A DNA stretch of 13,140 bases from Chthonomonadaceae bacterium (GCA_025355115.1 JANXLO010000153.1:1-13140); one strand, 5' to 3'; counted from the stretch's first letter, positions 1 to 6,686 are shown. The notes: a model not told the origin generated them from the sequence alone. Program-made: numbers and translations.

Positions 1-277
1 CCACCGTTCGGGCAATCTGTGATACTTCCAAGGTGTGAGTGAGGCGTGTCCGAAAGTGATCCTCTTCGGGATCGATGAAGACCTGTGTTTTGTGCTTGAG
101 TCGGCGAAAAGCTTTCGAGTGCAGCACACGGTCGCGATCGCGCTGGAAGGCCGTGCGAACCGGATCCGGAGATTCAGCTCGTTCGCGTCCGAGTGACATT
201 GCCGATTTGGTCGCCCAATCCGCCAGGCTCTCGATCTCCCACTTTTCCTGTCGCTCGCACGGGGTCTGTCCTGCCAA
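1..277 (-). CDS. dgt: deoxyguanosinetriphosphate triphosphohydrolase (dGTPase) family, N-terminal part, cut by window edge
   Basis: This is the first 92 codons of a gene running off the left edge. The protein is a cytoplasmic HD-domain triphosphohydrolase that cleaves dNTPs (typically dGTP) to nucleoside and tripolyphosphate. I read it directly from the reverse complement. The family signature is plain: [20 protein letters not shown] (residues 41-60), KHKTQVF (61-67), then [19 protein letters not shown] (73-91). His81 in LTHTLEV is the first metal-binding His of the HD domain, and the rest of the domain lies outside the window. No ATG exists upstream in this frame before a stop. I place the start at TTG 277-275 because AGGAGA (287-292) sits 9 nt before it and the N-terminus then fits the family's usual lead-in ([15 protein letters not shown]). 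An in-frame ATG inside (codon 27) would remove conserved residues. An ATG at 283-285 is in another frame. The gene diverges from the threonine ammonia-lyase gene. Family assignment is firm; the exact nucleotide specificity is unknown. Confidence 0.88.
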   Translation of the reverse strand, partial: MAGQTPCERQEKWEIESLADWATKSAMSLGRERAESPDPVRTAFQRDRDRVLHSKAFRRLKHKTQVFIDPEEDHFRTRLTHTLEVSQIARTV

Positions 278-286
278 CTGTTCATG

Positions 287-292
287 TCTCCT
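287..292 (-). promoter_or_regulatory. ribosome binding site for the TTG start of the dGTPase gene
   Basis: AGGAGA on the minus strand, 9 nt upstream of TTG 277. It decides the start because the frame has no ATG. An out-of-frame ATG lies between it and the TTG, only one base downstream of the SD, which is too close for normal initiation. Confidence 0.55.
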
Positions 293-305
293 ATGGTTTG
301 CAATG

Positions 306-335
306 TTGTCAGCATACCGGACGTAATGTCATAAA
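306..335 (+). promoter_or_regulatory. candidate sigma70 promoter for the threonine ammonia-lyase gene
   Basis: The -35 is TTGTCA (306-311, 5 of 6 consensus). An 18-bp spacer leads to the -10 CATAAA (330-335, 4 of 6). Predicted transcription start would be near 342, giving a leader of about 15 nt before ATG 357. This is pattern matching only. Confidence 0.3.
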
Positions 336-340
336 GTCAA
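311..340 (-). promoter_or_regulatory. candidate sigma70 promoter for the dGTPase gene, interlocked with the opposite promoter
   Basis: On the minus strand the -35 is TTGACT (340-335, 5 of 6). An 18-bp spacer leads to the -10 TATGCT (316-311, 4 of 6). Transcription would start near 304, giving a leader of about 27 nt with the AGGAGA ribosome site. It occupies almost the same bases as the plus-strand candidate. Confidence 0.33.
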
Positions 341-356
341 GAAAGAGAGCAGTCTC

Positions 357-1571
357 ATGGTTACCCACGACGACATCGAGGCAGCCTGGCCTGCCGTCCG
401 CTCCGCAGTGCACCATACGCCGATCTTCTATTCAGAGAGCATCGCGGCTCGCTGCGGCTTGAGAGCGGATGAGCTCTGTCTGAAGATGGAGAATCTCCAG
501 CGGACCGGTTCATTCAAGATACGGGGGGCGACGCATCGGCTAAGCACGTTCACTGAGGCGGAGAGAAAGTCAGGGGTGGTGGCGGCATCGGCAGGCAATC
601 ATGCGCAGGGCACCGCCCTCGCGGCCAGGGAGGCTAACATCCGAGCCACCGTCTTCATGCCGATCTTTGCCAGCATCGCCAAAATTCAGGCCACCCGCCA
701 TTATGGGGCTGATGTGCGGCTGGAAGGCGCGAATTTCGACGAAGCGGTGGCAGCCGCGAAAGCTTTCAGCGCGGAGCATGGTTGCGTGTTCGTCTCGGCG
801 TTTGACGACGACGGCATTATAACGGGTCAGGGAACGCTCGGTCTGGAGATACTCGAGGATGTGCCGGACGTGGAGAACATTCTGATCTGCGTGGGAGGGG
901 GAGGGCTCTTCAGCGGCGTTGCGACCGCGCTGCGAGCCGCTCGCCCAAACATCCGCATCATCGGTGTCCAGGCTGCGGGCGCGCCTAACGCGGTCAACTC
1001 CTGGAAGGCTGGGCATCTGCTACCTCATCAACAGGTGCAGACCATCGCGGACGGCATCGCGATAAAATCCCCGAGTGAGCGCACTTTCGCATACATCCAG
1101 AAATACGCCGACGACATGGTGACCGCGGACGATCAGGAGATCGCGCTTGCGATGCTGATGCTCCTCGAACGAGCCAAAACTGTTGTCGAGCCTGCGGGCG
1201 CAGTTGGGGTAGCCGCGCTCATGTCAGGCAGAGTACATGTGACAGGCAAGACTGTGGTGACCGTTTCGGGCGGCAATGTGGACGCTCATTTCCTGGCTGC
1301 GCTGATAGAGCGTGAAATGATTCATGCGGAGCGCTACATGCATTTCTTCAGCTCCGTGCCAGACCGGCCCGGCGGGCTGGTGGCGTTGCTGGAGGGGATC
1401 GCGGAGCTGAAAGGCAACATCATCTCCGTCGTGCACAACCGCATCAGCCCGACTGTTCCGCTTGGCTCCACTGGAGTGGAACTGCTGCTGGAAGTTCGGG
1501 ACGCGGAGCACATCAAGCTCATTCGTGAGGGACTGAATGCGAAGGGCTATCGAGTCGAGATGCTGGATTAG
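357..1571 (+). CDS. ilvA: threonine ammonia-lyase (threonine dehydratase) with C-terminal ACT domain
   Basis: A PLP fold-type II enzyme that deaminates L-threonine to 2-oxobutanoate and ammonia, the first step from threonine to isoleucine (or catabolism); cytoplasmic. The 404-aa protein shows the PLP lysine Lys54 in GSFKIRGA (51-58), the SAGNHAQG loop (78-85), and the glycine-rich cofactor phosphate-binding loop GGGGLFSG (180-187). VEPAGAVG and SGGN near 277-307 close the catalytic domain. A single ACT domain follows from about residue 329 (MHFFSSVPDRPGGL onward). That makes it the roughly 400-aa one-ACT form, longer than catabolic TdcB (about 330 aa) and shorter than two-ACT E. coli IlvA (about 510 aa). 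The ACT domain suggests allosteric control by an amino acid, probably isoleucine or valine (inference). The ATG at 357 has only a weak purine-rich site (AAGAGAG) before it. No other ilv gene is nearby. Serine dehydratase activity is a lesser alternative. Confidence 0.93.
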   Translation: MVTHDDIEAAWPAVRSAVHHTPIFYSESIAARCGLRADELCLKMENLQRTGSFKIRGATHRLSTFTEAERKSGVVAASAGNHAQGTALAAREANIRATVFMPIFASIAKIQATRHYGADVRLEGANFDEAVAAAKAFSAEHGCVFVSAFDDDGIITGQGTLGLEILEDVPDVENILICVGGGGLFSGVATALRAARPNIRIIGVQAAGAPNAVNSWKAGHLLPHQQVQTIADGIAIKSPSERTFAYIQKYADDMVTADDQEIALAMLMLLERAKTVVEPAGAVGVAALMSGRVHVTGKTVVTVSGGNVDAHFLAALIEREMIHAERYMHFFSSVPDRPGGLVALLEGIAELKGNIISVVHNRISPTVPLGSTGVELLLEVRDAEHIKLIREGLNAKGYRVEMLD

Positions 1572-1596
1572 CTCGCTAAAAATCGTAGAGAACACG

Positions 1597-1615
1597 AGCA
1601 GGCTTCTCGCCTGCT
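1597..1615 (+). repeat. perfect 7-bp inverted repeat between ilvA and the hydrolase gene
   Basis: AGCAGGC (1597-1603) and GCCTGCT (1609-1615) flank a 5-nt loop TTCTC. No T-run follows, and the SD GAGGAAG (1621-1627) of the next gene starts 5 nt later. It is more likely an mRNA processing or translation-modulating hairpin than a terminator. Confidence 0.5.
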
Positions 1616-1633
1616 GGACTGAGGAAGTGCCGC

Positions 1634-2266
1634 ATGAATGCTCAATCACTCGCCTACACACACCACTACAGGGCTTCTGAATCACCAGATGCCCCTACGT
1701 TGCTGCTGCTGCATGGAACGGGCGGGGACGAGAACGATCTTTTGCCCATCGGCCCCATGCTCGCGGCAAACGCAAATATTTTAAGCCCTCGTGGTAATGT
1801 CCTCGAGAGGGGAATGGCACGGTTTTTCCGTCGGCTCGCTGAAGGCGTGTTCGATGAGGAGGATGTGGTGAAGCGGGCGGGGGATCTGGCAAAATTTGCG
1901 GAGGAAGCGGCATCAGTCTACGGCTTCGACCCTGAGCGACTGATTGCCGTCGGATACTCCAATGGTGCCAACATCGCAGCGGTCATTCTGCTGCTGCACC
2001 CGGAAGTCTTCTCCGGTGCGTTGCTGTTCCATCCGATGATCGCCATCACGCCTGGAAGCCTGCCCGATCTGAATCAGAAGCGTGTGCTGCTGTCTGCGGG
2101 CAAAGACGATCCAATCGTGCTCCCCTCCCAGACAAAACAGCTTGCAGAGCTGCTCCGATCCGCCAATGCAGACGTCACGCTCGAATGGGAAAGAGGCGGC
2201 CATTCTCTGACCGCCTCCGAAATTACTACAGCCGCACAGTGGCTGAACCAAACGGGGTTGATTTAG
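1634..2266 (+). CDS. alpha/beta hydrolase, phospholipase/carboxylesterase (MhqD-like) family
   Basis: A 210-aa cytoplasmic serine hydrolase of the small carboxylesterase/phospholipase group; no signal peptide is visible. It has the oxyanion region LLLLHGTGGDENDLLPIG (23-40) and the strand/loop LSPRGNV (50-56). The nucleophile elbow is GYSNGAN (107-113) with Ser109, followed by the acid in AGKDDPIV (155-162, probably Asp159) and catalytic His190 in GGHSL. The complete Ser-Asp-His triad and a length of about 200-220 aa match the family (relatives: YpfH and MhqD/MhqO-type hydrolases). The HGTGGDENDL and SPRGNV wording is close to the MhqD branch, tied in Bacillus to quinone/electrophile stress; substrate here is unknown. 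ATG 1634 is preceded by GAGGAAG with 6 nt spacing. It lies 62 bp downstream of ilvA on the same strand and may be co-transcribed. I see no functional link to threonine metabolism. Confidence 0.85.
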   Translation: MNAQSLAYTHHYRASESPDAPTLLLLHGTGGDENDLLPIGPMLAANANILSPRGNVLERGMARFFRRLAEGVFDEEDVVKRAGDLAKFAEEAASVYGFDPERLIAVGYSNGANIAAVILLLHPEVFSGALLFHPMIAITPGSLPDLNQKRVLLSAGKDDPIVLPSQTKQLAELLRSANADVTLEWERGGHSLTASEITTAAQWLNQTGLI

Positions 2267-2288
2267 TCCGGGGAATGCAACTATGTTC

Positions 2289-2328
2289 GCCCTGCCCTAT
2301 TGTGGATCAAGTCAAGTTAGGGCAGGGC
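2289..2328. terminator. 11-bp perfect hairpin between convergent genes, possible bidirectional terminator
   Basis: GCCCTGCCCTA (2289-2299) is the exact reverse complement of TAGGGCAGGGC (2318-2328), with an 18-nt loop. It lies between the stop of the hydrolase gene (2266) and the stop of the PepC-type gene (2344), where a shared terminator is expected. Neither side has a proper T-run, so classical intrinsic termination is not certain. Confidence 0.5.
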
Positions 2329-2343
2329 AAGATGCCGCGAGAG

Positions 2344-3720
2344 CTATACCGCCGCGGCAAGAGAGCCCATGGGATCCCAGGGGGGAAGCACGGAAGGCTC
2401 CGTCTCGAGCAGTCTGAGAATATCCAGAGGGACATGCTTTTTCTCGACGACGACTTCATAGTTGTACTCGTCGAACCAGGGATCGGTCATGACCATGAAC
2501 CCTTTTTCGCCGTTCTTGTCGCCCCAACTGTTCTCCACTCGCCATTTCAGTGGCTTGCCATTCTCATCGAGATCGACGCCGGTGAAGACCATCGCATGCG
2601 TCATCAGACTTGACCCGTAGTCCAATCGTTGTGCCTTGTCCATCCCAAACTTCGTCCCGTAGACTCCTTCGTAGTCGTAGAGGTCTGTGTCCATCAGGCC
2701 GAGGTCGCGGTCGAACATCTTGCCCACGTCGCACCCGAACCACACGGGCTTCTCCTCTTTGATCATGGCAGTCGTCGCTTTTTTCAGGGTATCCAGTTCG
2801 ACGTTCAGATAGCGGATGCCATGACCACCGATGACATTGCCAAGATAGTCGATAGTGTAGAGGGTATTGTATGCCTTCGCGCTTTGTGGACAGTGTATCA
2901 GGCAGACCATCGAGTCGAGATCGAACCGAACATACTTGTCATAGAACTCTTTCGGGGTCATCTGCCCGGCCCGGTGGAAGTCCTTGTCCTTATCACGCCA
3001 CTGCCAGGAGAATGACGCGGGAGGCTCGCCGAGATGGATCGCCAGCATCCGATAGACTTCCTTCAGCATCTTCTCTTTTTCAGCCCTCAGATGCTCTATG
3101 CTATAGCCGTCCTCATGAGATTGCCGCAACTGACCTGCGTACTCGCGGAGCTTGTTGGTCACTCGGTCGTTCATGATGCTCGATGAGCTGCTGCTTTCCG
3201 TCTCGGGCATCGCCTCTTTGGGAACGACGCCATATTTCTTCACGAGGTTGACGAACATATCCCACTGCCCGCCGTCCTGAATGGGGGAGGCCACCAGCCA
3301 GGAGATCAGGCGACCGTCCGTAGGCTCCGATAGCGTGGTCAGAATGCTCTCCAGGAAATAGTTCGATTTCTCAAGCTTATCCCAGAACATCGTGTAGTTC
3401 TGCGATAATTCGAAGTCCTCAAGATTCATCTCTTTCGCAGCGAGCATACGGAACAGGTTGAGACCGGCAAACATCCAACATCGCCCGCTGGAGTTCTGGC
3501 TGGTGGCCGCTCCGGTCTTGACGACGTGTGAAAAAGTATGATTATTGCGTACCACCGCGGCCCGGTTCATCGCTACGCTTTTGACCGTGGTCTTCGTGAC
3601 CGCATTCAACGCGATGCGGTGTCGCGGATCCGCAGCGAACTCCTCCTGGTACTCAGCGATTTTGCCGAAGACGATCTCTCCGGGGTAGGTCGTTTCCGCG
3701 GGCAAAGTCTTATCTCCCAT
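2344..3720 (-). CDS. pepC: C1B cysteine aminopeptidase, PepC / bleomycin hydrolase family
   Basis: A 458-aa cytoplasmic papain-like peptidase that removes N-terminal residues from peptides. Family members form hexameric barrels and often hydrolyse bleomycin or homocysteine thiolactone. The active site is complete: Gln75 (oxyanion) and Cys81 in SQNSSGRCWMFAG, His375 in LMTHAMVFTG, and Asn397 in RVENSWG. The length fits the family (about 440-460 aa). The C-terminal arm, which in known members folds into the active-site cleft and makes the enzyme an aminopeptidase, is recognisable as LPPWDPMGSL. Three further residues (AAV) follow where PepC typically ends in ...GALA. Start ATG 3720 has GGGAGA (3729-3734) at 8 nt spacing. 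It is the third gene of a likely minus-strand operon, 44 bp after the HIT gene. I am confident of family and active site; physiological substrates are unknown. Confidence 0.93.
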   Translation of the reverse strand: MGDKTLPAETTYPGEIVFGKIAEYQEEFAADPRHRIALNAVTKTTVKSVAMNRAAVVRNNHTFSHVVKTGAATSQNSSGRCWMFAGLNLFRMLAAKEMNLEDFELSQNYTMFWDKLEKSNYFLESILTTLSEPTDGRLISWLVASPIQDGGQWDMFVNLVKKYGVVPKEAMPETESSSSSSIMNDRVTNKLREYAGQLRQSHEDGYSIEHLRAEKEKMLKEVYRMLAIHLGEPPASFSWQWRDKDKDFHRAGQMTPKEFYDKYVRFDLDSMVCLIHCPQSAKAYNTLYTIDYLGNVIGGHGIRYLNVELDTLKKATTAMIKEEKPVWFGCDVGKMFDRDLGLMDTDLYDYEGVYGTKFGMDKAQRLDYGSSLMTHAMVFTGVDLDENGKPLKWRVENSWGDKNGEKGFMVMTDPWFDEYNYEVVVEKKHVPLDILRLLETEPSVLPPWDPMGSLAAAV

Positions 3721-3764
3721 GCGGGCATTCTCCCATTCTTAGATTTTGATTAGCAGATTCTACC

Positions 3765-4220
3765 CTAAACAAGAGCAGTTTTCAGCGCAGCTTGCAGTTC
3801 GGTAAACTCCTGCTCGGTCAGGGGGGTGCGCTGCTCAGGCGTTCGAAAAGCGGGTGCGCCAACCCACTCCGGGTCGCCAACATACCGCGGCATGATATGG
3901 CAATGGAGATGGGGGCAGAGATTGCCTAGCATGGACAGGTTGAGCTTGGCAGGGGAACAGATGGAGGTGATAGCCGTGCCGATCTTCGCGATATCTTCAA
4001 TCCACTGTCGTCGCTCTTCGGCAGAAAGGTCGCCAAGCTCAACGGCATGACGGCGGAAAATAAGGATGCAATACCCCCGGTAGTCAGCGTCGTTTTGCAG
4101 GTGAACTTTTCCGGATGTGAGCTCTGCAACAGTCGAATCTGTATGCATGTCTGGGCACATCGGACAATCGATGCCTGATTTTCGCCTACGAAAAAGGGCA
4201 GTCTGATCGGTGTCTGGCAT
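3765..4220 (-). CDS. HIT-family nucleotide hydrolase/transferase with N-terminal CxxC
   Basis: A 151-aa histidine-triad protein. The HIT motif is HLHCHIM (104-110) with His104, His106 and His108, followed by PRY. NLSMLGNLCP before it is the usual lead strand. Cys19 and Cys22 (DCPMC) form a CxxC half-site, as in HIT proteins that bind a structural zinc. YRGYCILIFRRH (48-59) matches the strand in which HIT proteins typically carry GH...P. Family members hydrolyse or transfer nucleoside monophosphates (AMP-lysine, AMP-NH2, Ap4A, ADP-sulfate); the substrate here cannot be told. Expected location is the cytoplasm. ATG 4220 is preceded by GAGG at 8 nt spacing. It sits 42 bp after the barrel protein gene and 44 bp before the peptidase gene, so it is probably the middle gene of an operon. 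No obvious functional link among the three. Confidence 0.88.
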   Translation of the reverse strand: MPDTDQTALFRRRKSGIDCPMCPDMHTDSTVAELTSGKVHLQNDADYRGYCILIFRRHAVELGDLSAEERRQWIEDIAKIGTAITSICSPAKLNLSMLGNLCPHLHCHIMPRYVGDPEWVGAPAFRTPEQRTPLTEQEFTELQAALKTALV

Positions 4221-4262
4221 TGGTTTTTCCTCTTCAGTGGCACACGGACTCCAGACAATCTT

Positions 4263-6290
4263 CTAAAAATGTAGACCTACTTTTGCTTCCGCTTTGATCT
4301 CCGGACGGTCAGCCGTAGGATTGCCGTTGAGGGCGTTCTGCCGGTAGCTGCCGCTCACATTGAAGTCGAACGCGGAGCCAAGCCGATGAGTAAACCCAAC
4401 GCGGTAAGTCATCGAGGAGGTCAAGTCCTTGTCGAAAAGAGACCTGCCTTCCAGGCCAGTTGTCAGCATATCCCATTTCGTCAGGCGCAGGTCGACACCG
4501 AGGTTGAGCATGTTGGACAGTCGCGCGGTCATATACTCGTTCTCTACGCCGTACTGACCTTTGAAAAGGAGAAGTCCCAGATCGGATTCGAGGCCGATGG
4601 AGTGCGATAGAAGTCGTTTGATAGCCCCGCTGTCGCCTTCAGGATTGTGGATTACGCTGCCAGTCAGCTTCAACAGACGGCTGGGGGAAATGGAGAACTT
4701 CAGGTTGTAAGTGCTGACGATGGAAGGGTCGGGGACGTTGTCTGCCAGGGTTCCCTGCCGAAGCTTCGCCCCTCCATTCACTTCTAAATAACGGAATGGC
4801 CGTGATTTTGCGTTCAATATTTCGACGATCTGCTCTTTGCCTACACTGCCGATCTGCTGCACTCCACCGGAGAGCTGTGTCCTGACAAGAGCAATGGCAG
4901 GCAGCTCCACAAGAGCTTCGCGCCGCCTCTGCGCCCCGCCGTCCTGGTAGATGTCCTCATAGCCCGTGGACAGTTTGAACTGCTTGACGGATGCGAAGGG
5001 AGTGGTCTCGATGTGAAATGCCTGCGTGTCTCCCGCATTGGCTCCGCCGAGCGCATTGCGGAAGCTGCCTGTCAACGTCAACCGGGATATCGGTGTGCTT
5101 TTCACTTCAACGAGAGTTTTTTGGGAGTAGGTGCCCTGGTCCTTCTCCTCTCCTTTCGCTTTCGAGGTGGGGATGACCGTCTGGGCCTCATATCCAACTG
5201 CTGCCTGTGTCCCTGCAATAATTTGACGCTGAACCTTCACGGAGTCGATGGTCGTGGTCACGCTGCCGCCCGAGGAGTCAGTTACCGTCGTTGCACCGCG
5301 AGTAGCGTCGATCTTCCCTCGCTGCGGCAAGGCCAGCGAGAGTGTCTCCACTGATTCGAGTGTTCTCTTACCTTGCGTACGGTCGCCGGGCTTGAGCTTG
5401 GCCGCATCGAGCAGCTCGTTTGTCTCCCTTACAAGGCCGGTGAGTTTGAGTCCTGCAAGCGGAGAAAAAATCCCATTGGCCTGCATGATCTCTCTCGCCG
5501 CCGCAAGCCCGGACGCATCGCCCTGAGTAAAGAGCGCGCCTGCGTAGGAGTAGCCTGCTCCAAACTCAGCGTTGCCAAGCTTGGTATGCTCTGCGAATTT
5601 TGCGCCGCTCCTGGCCATCCAGTCGCCGCCGTGCAGATCGAAAAACAGGCCGGATGAGAGGTCGGAGGCGCGGGTGAACTTGGTGCCCCCAACGAACTGG
5701 AGCGAGGAGTTGAGAGGATTTTTGTCGGTTCCAAGCATCTCCTGTTTGTAGAGTGAGTTGATTATCAGGTGGTTTTTGCTCTGGCTCCAGAGCGTCCATT
5801 GCAACGGAAGGGAAAGACTGCTCACATTAGGCCGAGCGTCTGCTGTGTCTGCGAAATATATGATTCTGACTATCTGGTTGGGGCTGAGTGGAGTCGGGAA
5901 GGAGATGGCGCCTGTATTTGGATCGAATGTGTAGTCCTGATCGCGCTTGAGTACGACTCCATCACGAGTGACGGTCTCGCTTCCCCCTCGTATCAGCTTC
6001 CAGGCGAGCAGGTAGGGCCCTTTGACATTGCGCCCGAACAGCACATCGGTATACATGCCCGCATGGCTGTCGAAGTCGCTGGCGGCTGAACTGACGGCCG
6101 CGCCGCCAAGCACAGGCGGGTCGGCACGAGTTACTCCAGGGTTCAGGATGAACAGTCCTGACAAAATCGTACTGACTGCCAGAGTGGCCTTGATTGAGCA
6201 GGGGATACAAATACGCCGCTTCGAGCGAGCGAGTAAATGCGATGCCAGCATATGAGTCGAGACATTCAGGCAGAATATGTTTGGCGGCAT
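4263..6290 (-). CDS. putative outer-membrane beta-barrel protein with N-terminal signal peptide and small beta module
   Basis: I do not recognise a named family. From ATG 6290 the protein has 675 aa. A basic stretch (ARSKRRICIP, 21-30) precedes a hydrophobic core (ATLAVSTILSGLFIL) and a likely signal peptidase I site VTRA-DPP near residues 56/57. Residues about 75-150 form a compact beta-type module (SETVTRDGVVL, DYTFDPNTGAISFPTPL, IVRIIYF). The remaining 500 or so residues are alternating hydrophobic/polar strands separated by short polar turns. The protein ends in AEAKVGLHF with terminal Phe, the typical outer-membrane insertion signal. It should sit in the outer membrane as a barrel of many strands (inference). 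The start is uncertain: 6290 has AGGTGAGG 8 nt upstream, and ATG 6317 has AGAAGG 7 nt upstream and adds 9 residues. The open frame extends to 6527, but its extra residues look non-coding. First gene of the likely barrel-HIT-pepC operon. Confidence 0.75.
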   Translation of the reverse strand: MPPNIFCLNVSTHMLASHLLARSKRRICIPCSIKATLAVSTILSGLFILNPGVTRADPPVLGGAAVSSAASDFDSHAGMYTDVLFGRNVKGPYLLAWKLIRGGSETVTRDGVVLKRDQDYTFDPNTGAISFPTPLSPNQIVRIIYFADTADARPNVSSLSLPLQWTLWSQSKNHLIINSLYKQEMLGTDKNPLNSSLQFVGGTKFTRASDLSSGLFFDLHGGDWMARSGAKFAEHTKLGNAEFGAGYSYAGALFTQGDASGLAAAREIMQANGIFSPLAGLKLTGLVRETNELLDAAKLKPGDRTQGKRTLESVETLSLALPQRGKIDATRGATTVTDSSGGSVTTTIDSVKVQRQIIAGTQAAVGYEAQTVIPTSKAKGEEKDQGTYSQKTLVEVKSTPISRLTLTGSFRNALGGANAGDTQAFHIETTPFASVKQFKLSTGYEDIYQDGGAQRRREALVELPAIALVRTQLSGGVQQIGSVGKEQIVEILNAKSRPFRYLEVNGGAKLRQGTLADNVPDPSIVSTYNLKFSISPSRLLKLTGSVIHNPEGDSGAIKRLLSHSIGLESDLGLLLFKGQYGVENEYMTARLSNMLNLGVDLRLTKWDMLTTGLEGRSLFDKDLTSSMTYRVGFTHRLGSAFDFNVSGSYRQNALNGNPTADRPEIKAEAKVGLHF

Positions 6291-6298
6291 ATAAAAAA

Positions 6299-6306
6299 CC
6301 TCACCT
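6299..6306 (-). promoter_or_regulatory. ribosome binding site supporting start 6290 of the barrel protein
   Basis: AGGTGAGG on the minus strand, 8 nt upstream of ATG 6290. A competing site AGAAGG stands 7 nt upstream of in-frame ATG 6317, so both starts are possible. I prefer 6290 because it gives the shorter N-terminal region before the signal peptide core and the stronger SD. Confidence 0.45.
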
Positions 6307-6334
6307 TTGAACGGCATAGTCAAACCTTCTCTAC

Positions 6335-6360
6335 GTTCGTTTGACGCAAGCGTGACGAAC
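6335..6360. repeat. nested inverted repeat upstream of the barrel protein gene
   Basis: Outer arms GTTCGT (6335-6340) and ACGAAC (6355-6360) enclose inner arms ACGC (6344-6347) and GCGT (6350-6353) around AA. The two dyads are off-centre by one base (3 versus 1 unpaired). It lies 18-43 bp upstream of ATG 6317, suitable for an operator or a 5' leader hairpin. Confidence 0.4.
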
Positions 6361-6686
6361 AATGTTACAGTCTGCACTACGGGGGGATATAGATTTCCTT
6401 CGAAATCACTGAGCAGTACGTCTACCGCAATTAGCAACTTCGATGGTCTGAAATCCGTCATCCGCTGAAAGTGTTCGGTAGAAGGGATGTGCAATACAGG
6501 GAACACAATCGACAGAATTGAGGTCAAACCGAACCAGATTTCACTCGCTGAGAAAAGCGCGAAGCACAGTTATCGATGCGATTGAATCATCTTACAACAA
6601 CTATATCGTCCATGCGAGATGCAGGCCTCGTAGGCATAGTTTGCCGCATCATCGCTTTCAATACTATATGAGTCTGGAGACATATC
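6361..6686. other. intergenic region between divergent genes, no supported gene
   Basis: This lies between the barrel protein gene (minus) and the small cysteine protein (plus). Open frames here, including the N-terminal extension of the barrel ORF to 6527 and a plus-strand frame from 6518, have no ribosome site, no recognisable motif and a composition unlike the neighbouring coding DNA. It should contain divergent promoters, but I could not assign convincing -35/-10 pairs. Confidence 0.5.

Noticed and set aside
283..285. ATG following AGGAGA on the minus strand as the dGTPase start, implying a frameshift
   Set aside because: It is out of frame and only one base from the SD. TTG 277 in the correct frame has normal spacing, so no frameshift need be assumed.
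75..326. Plus-strand 83-aa frame at the left edge
   Set aside because: The opposite strand encodes an unmistakable dGTPase N-terminus, so this is a shadow frame.
570..1016. Minus-strand 148-aa frame inside ilvA
   Set aside because: Antisense shadow of a well-conserved enzyme, with no motif or ribosome site.
6291..6527. N-terminal extension of the barrel protein frame to ATG 6527
   Set aside because: The extra residues precede a clear signal peptide, and two good ribosome sites lie downstream. The segment also holds a dyad typical of a regulatory region, so I treat it as leader DNA.
6641..6670. Possible promoter TTGCCG-18-TATATG before the four-cysteine gene
   Set aside because: Transcription would begin within the ribosome binding site, and the -10 is weak. 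Not listed as a feature.
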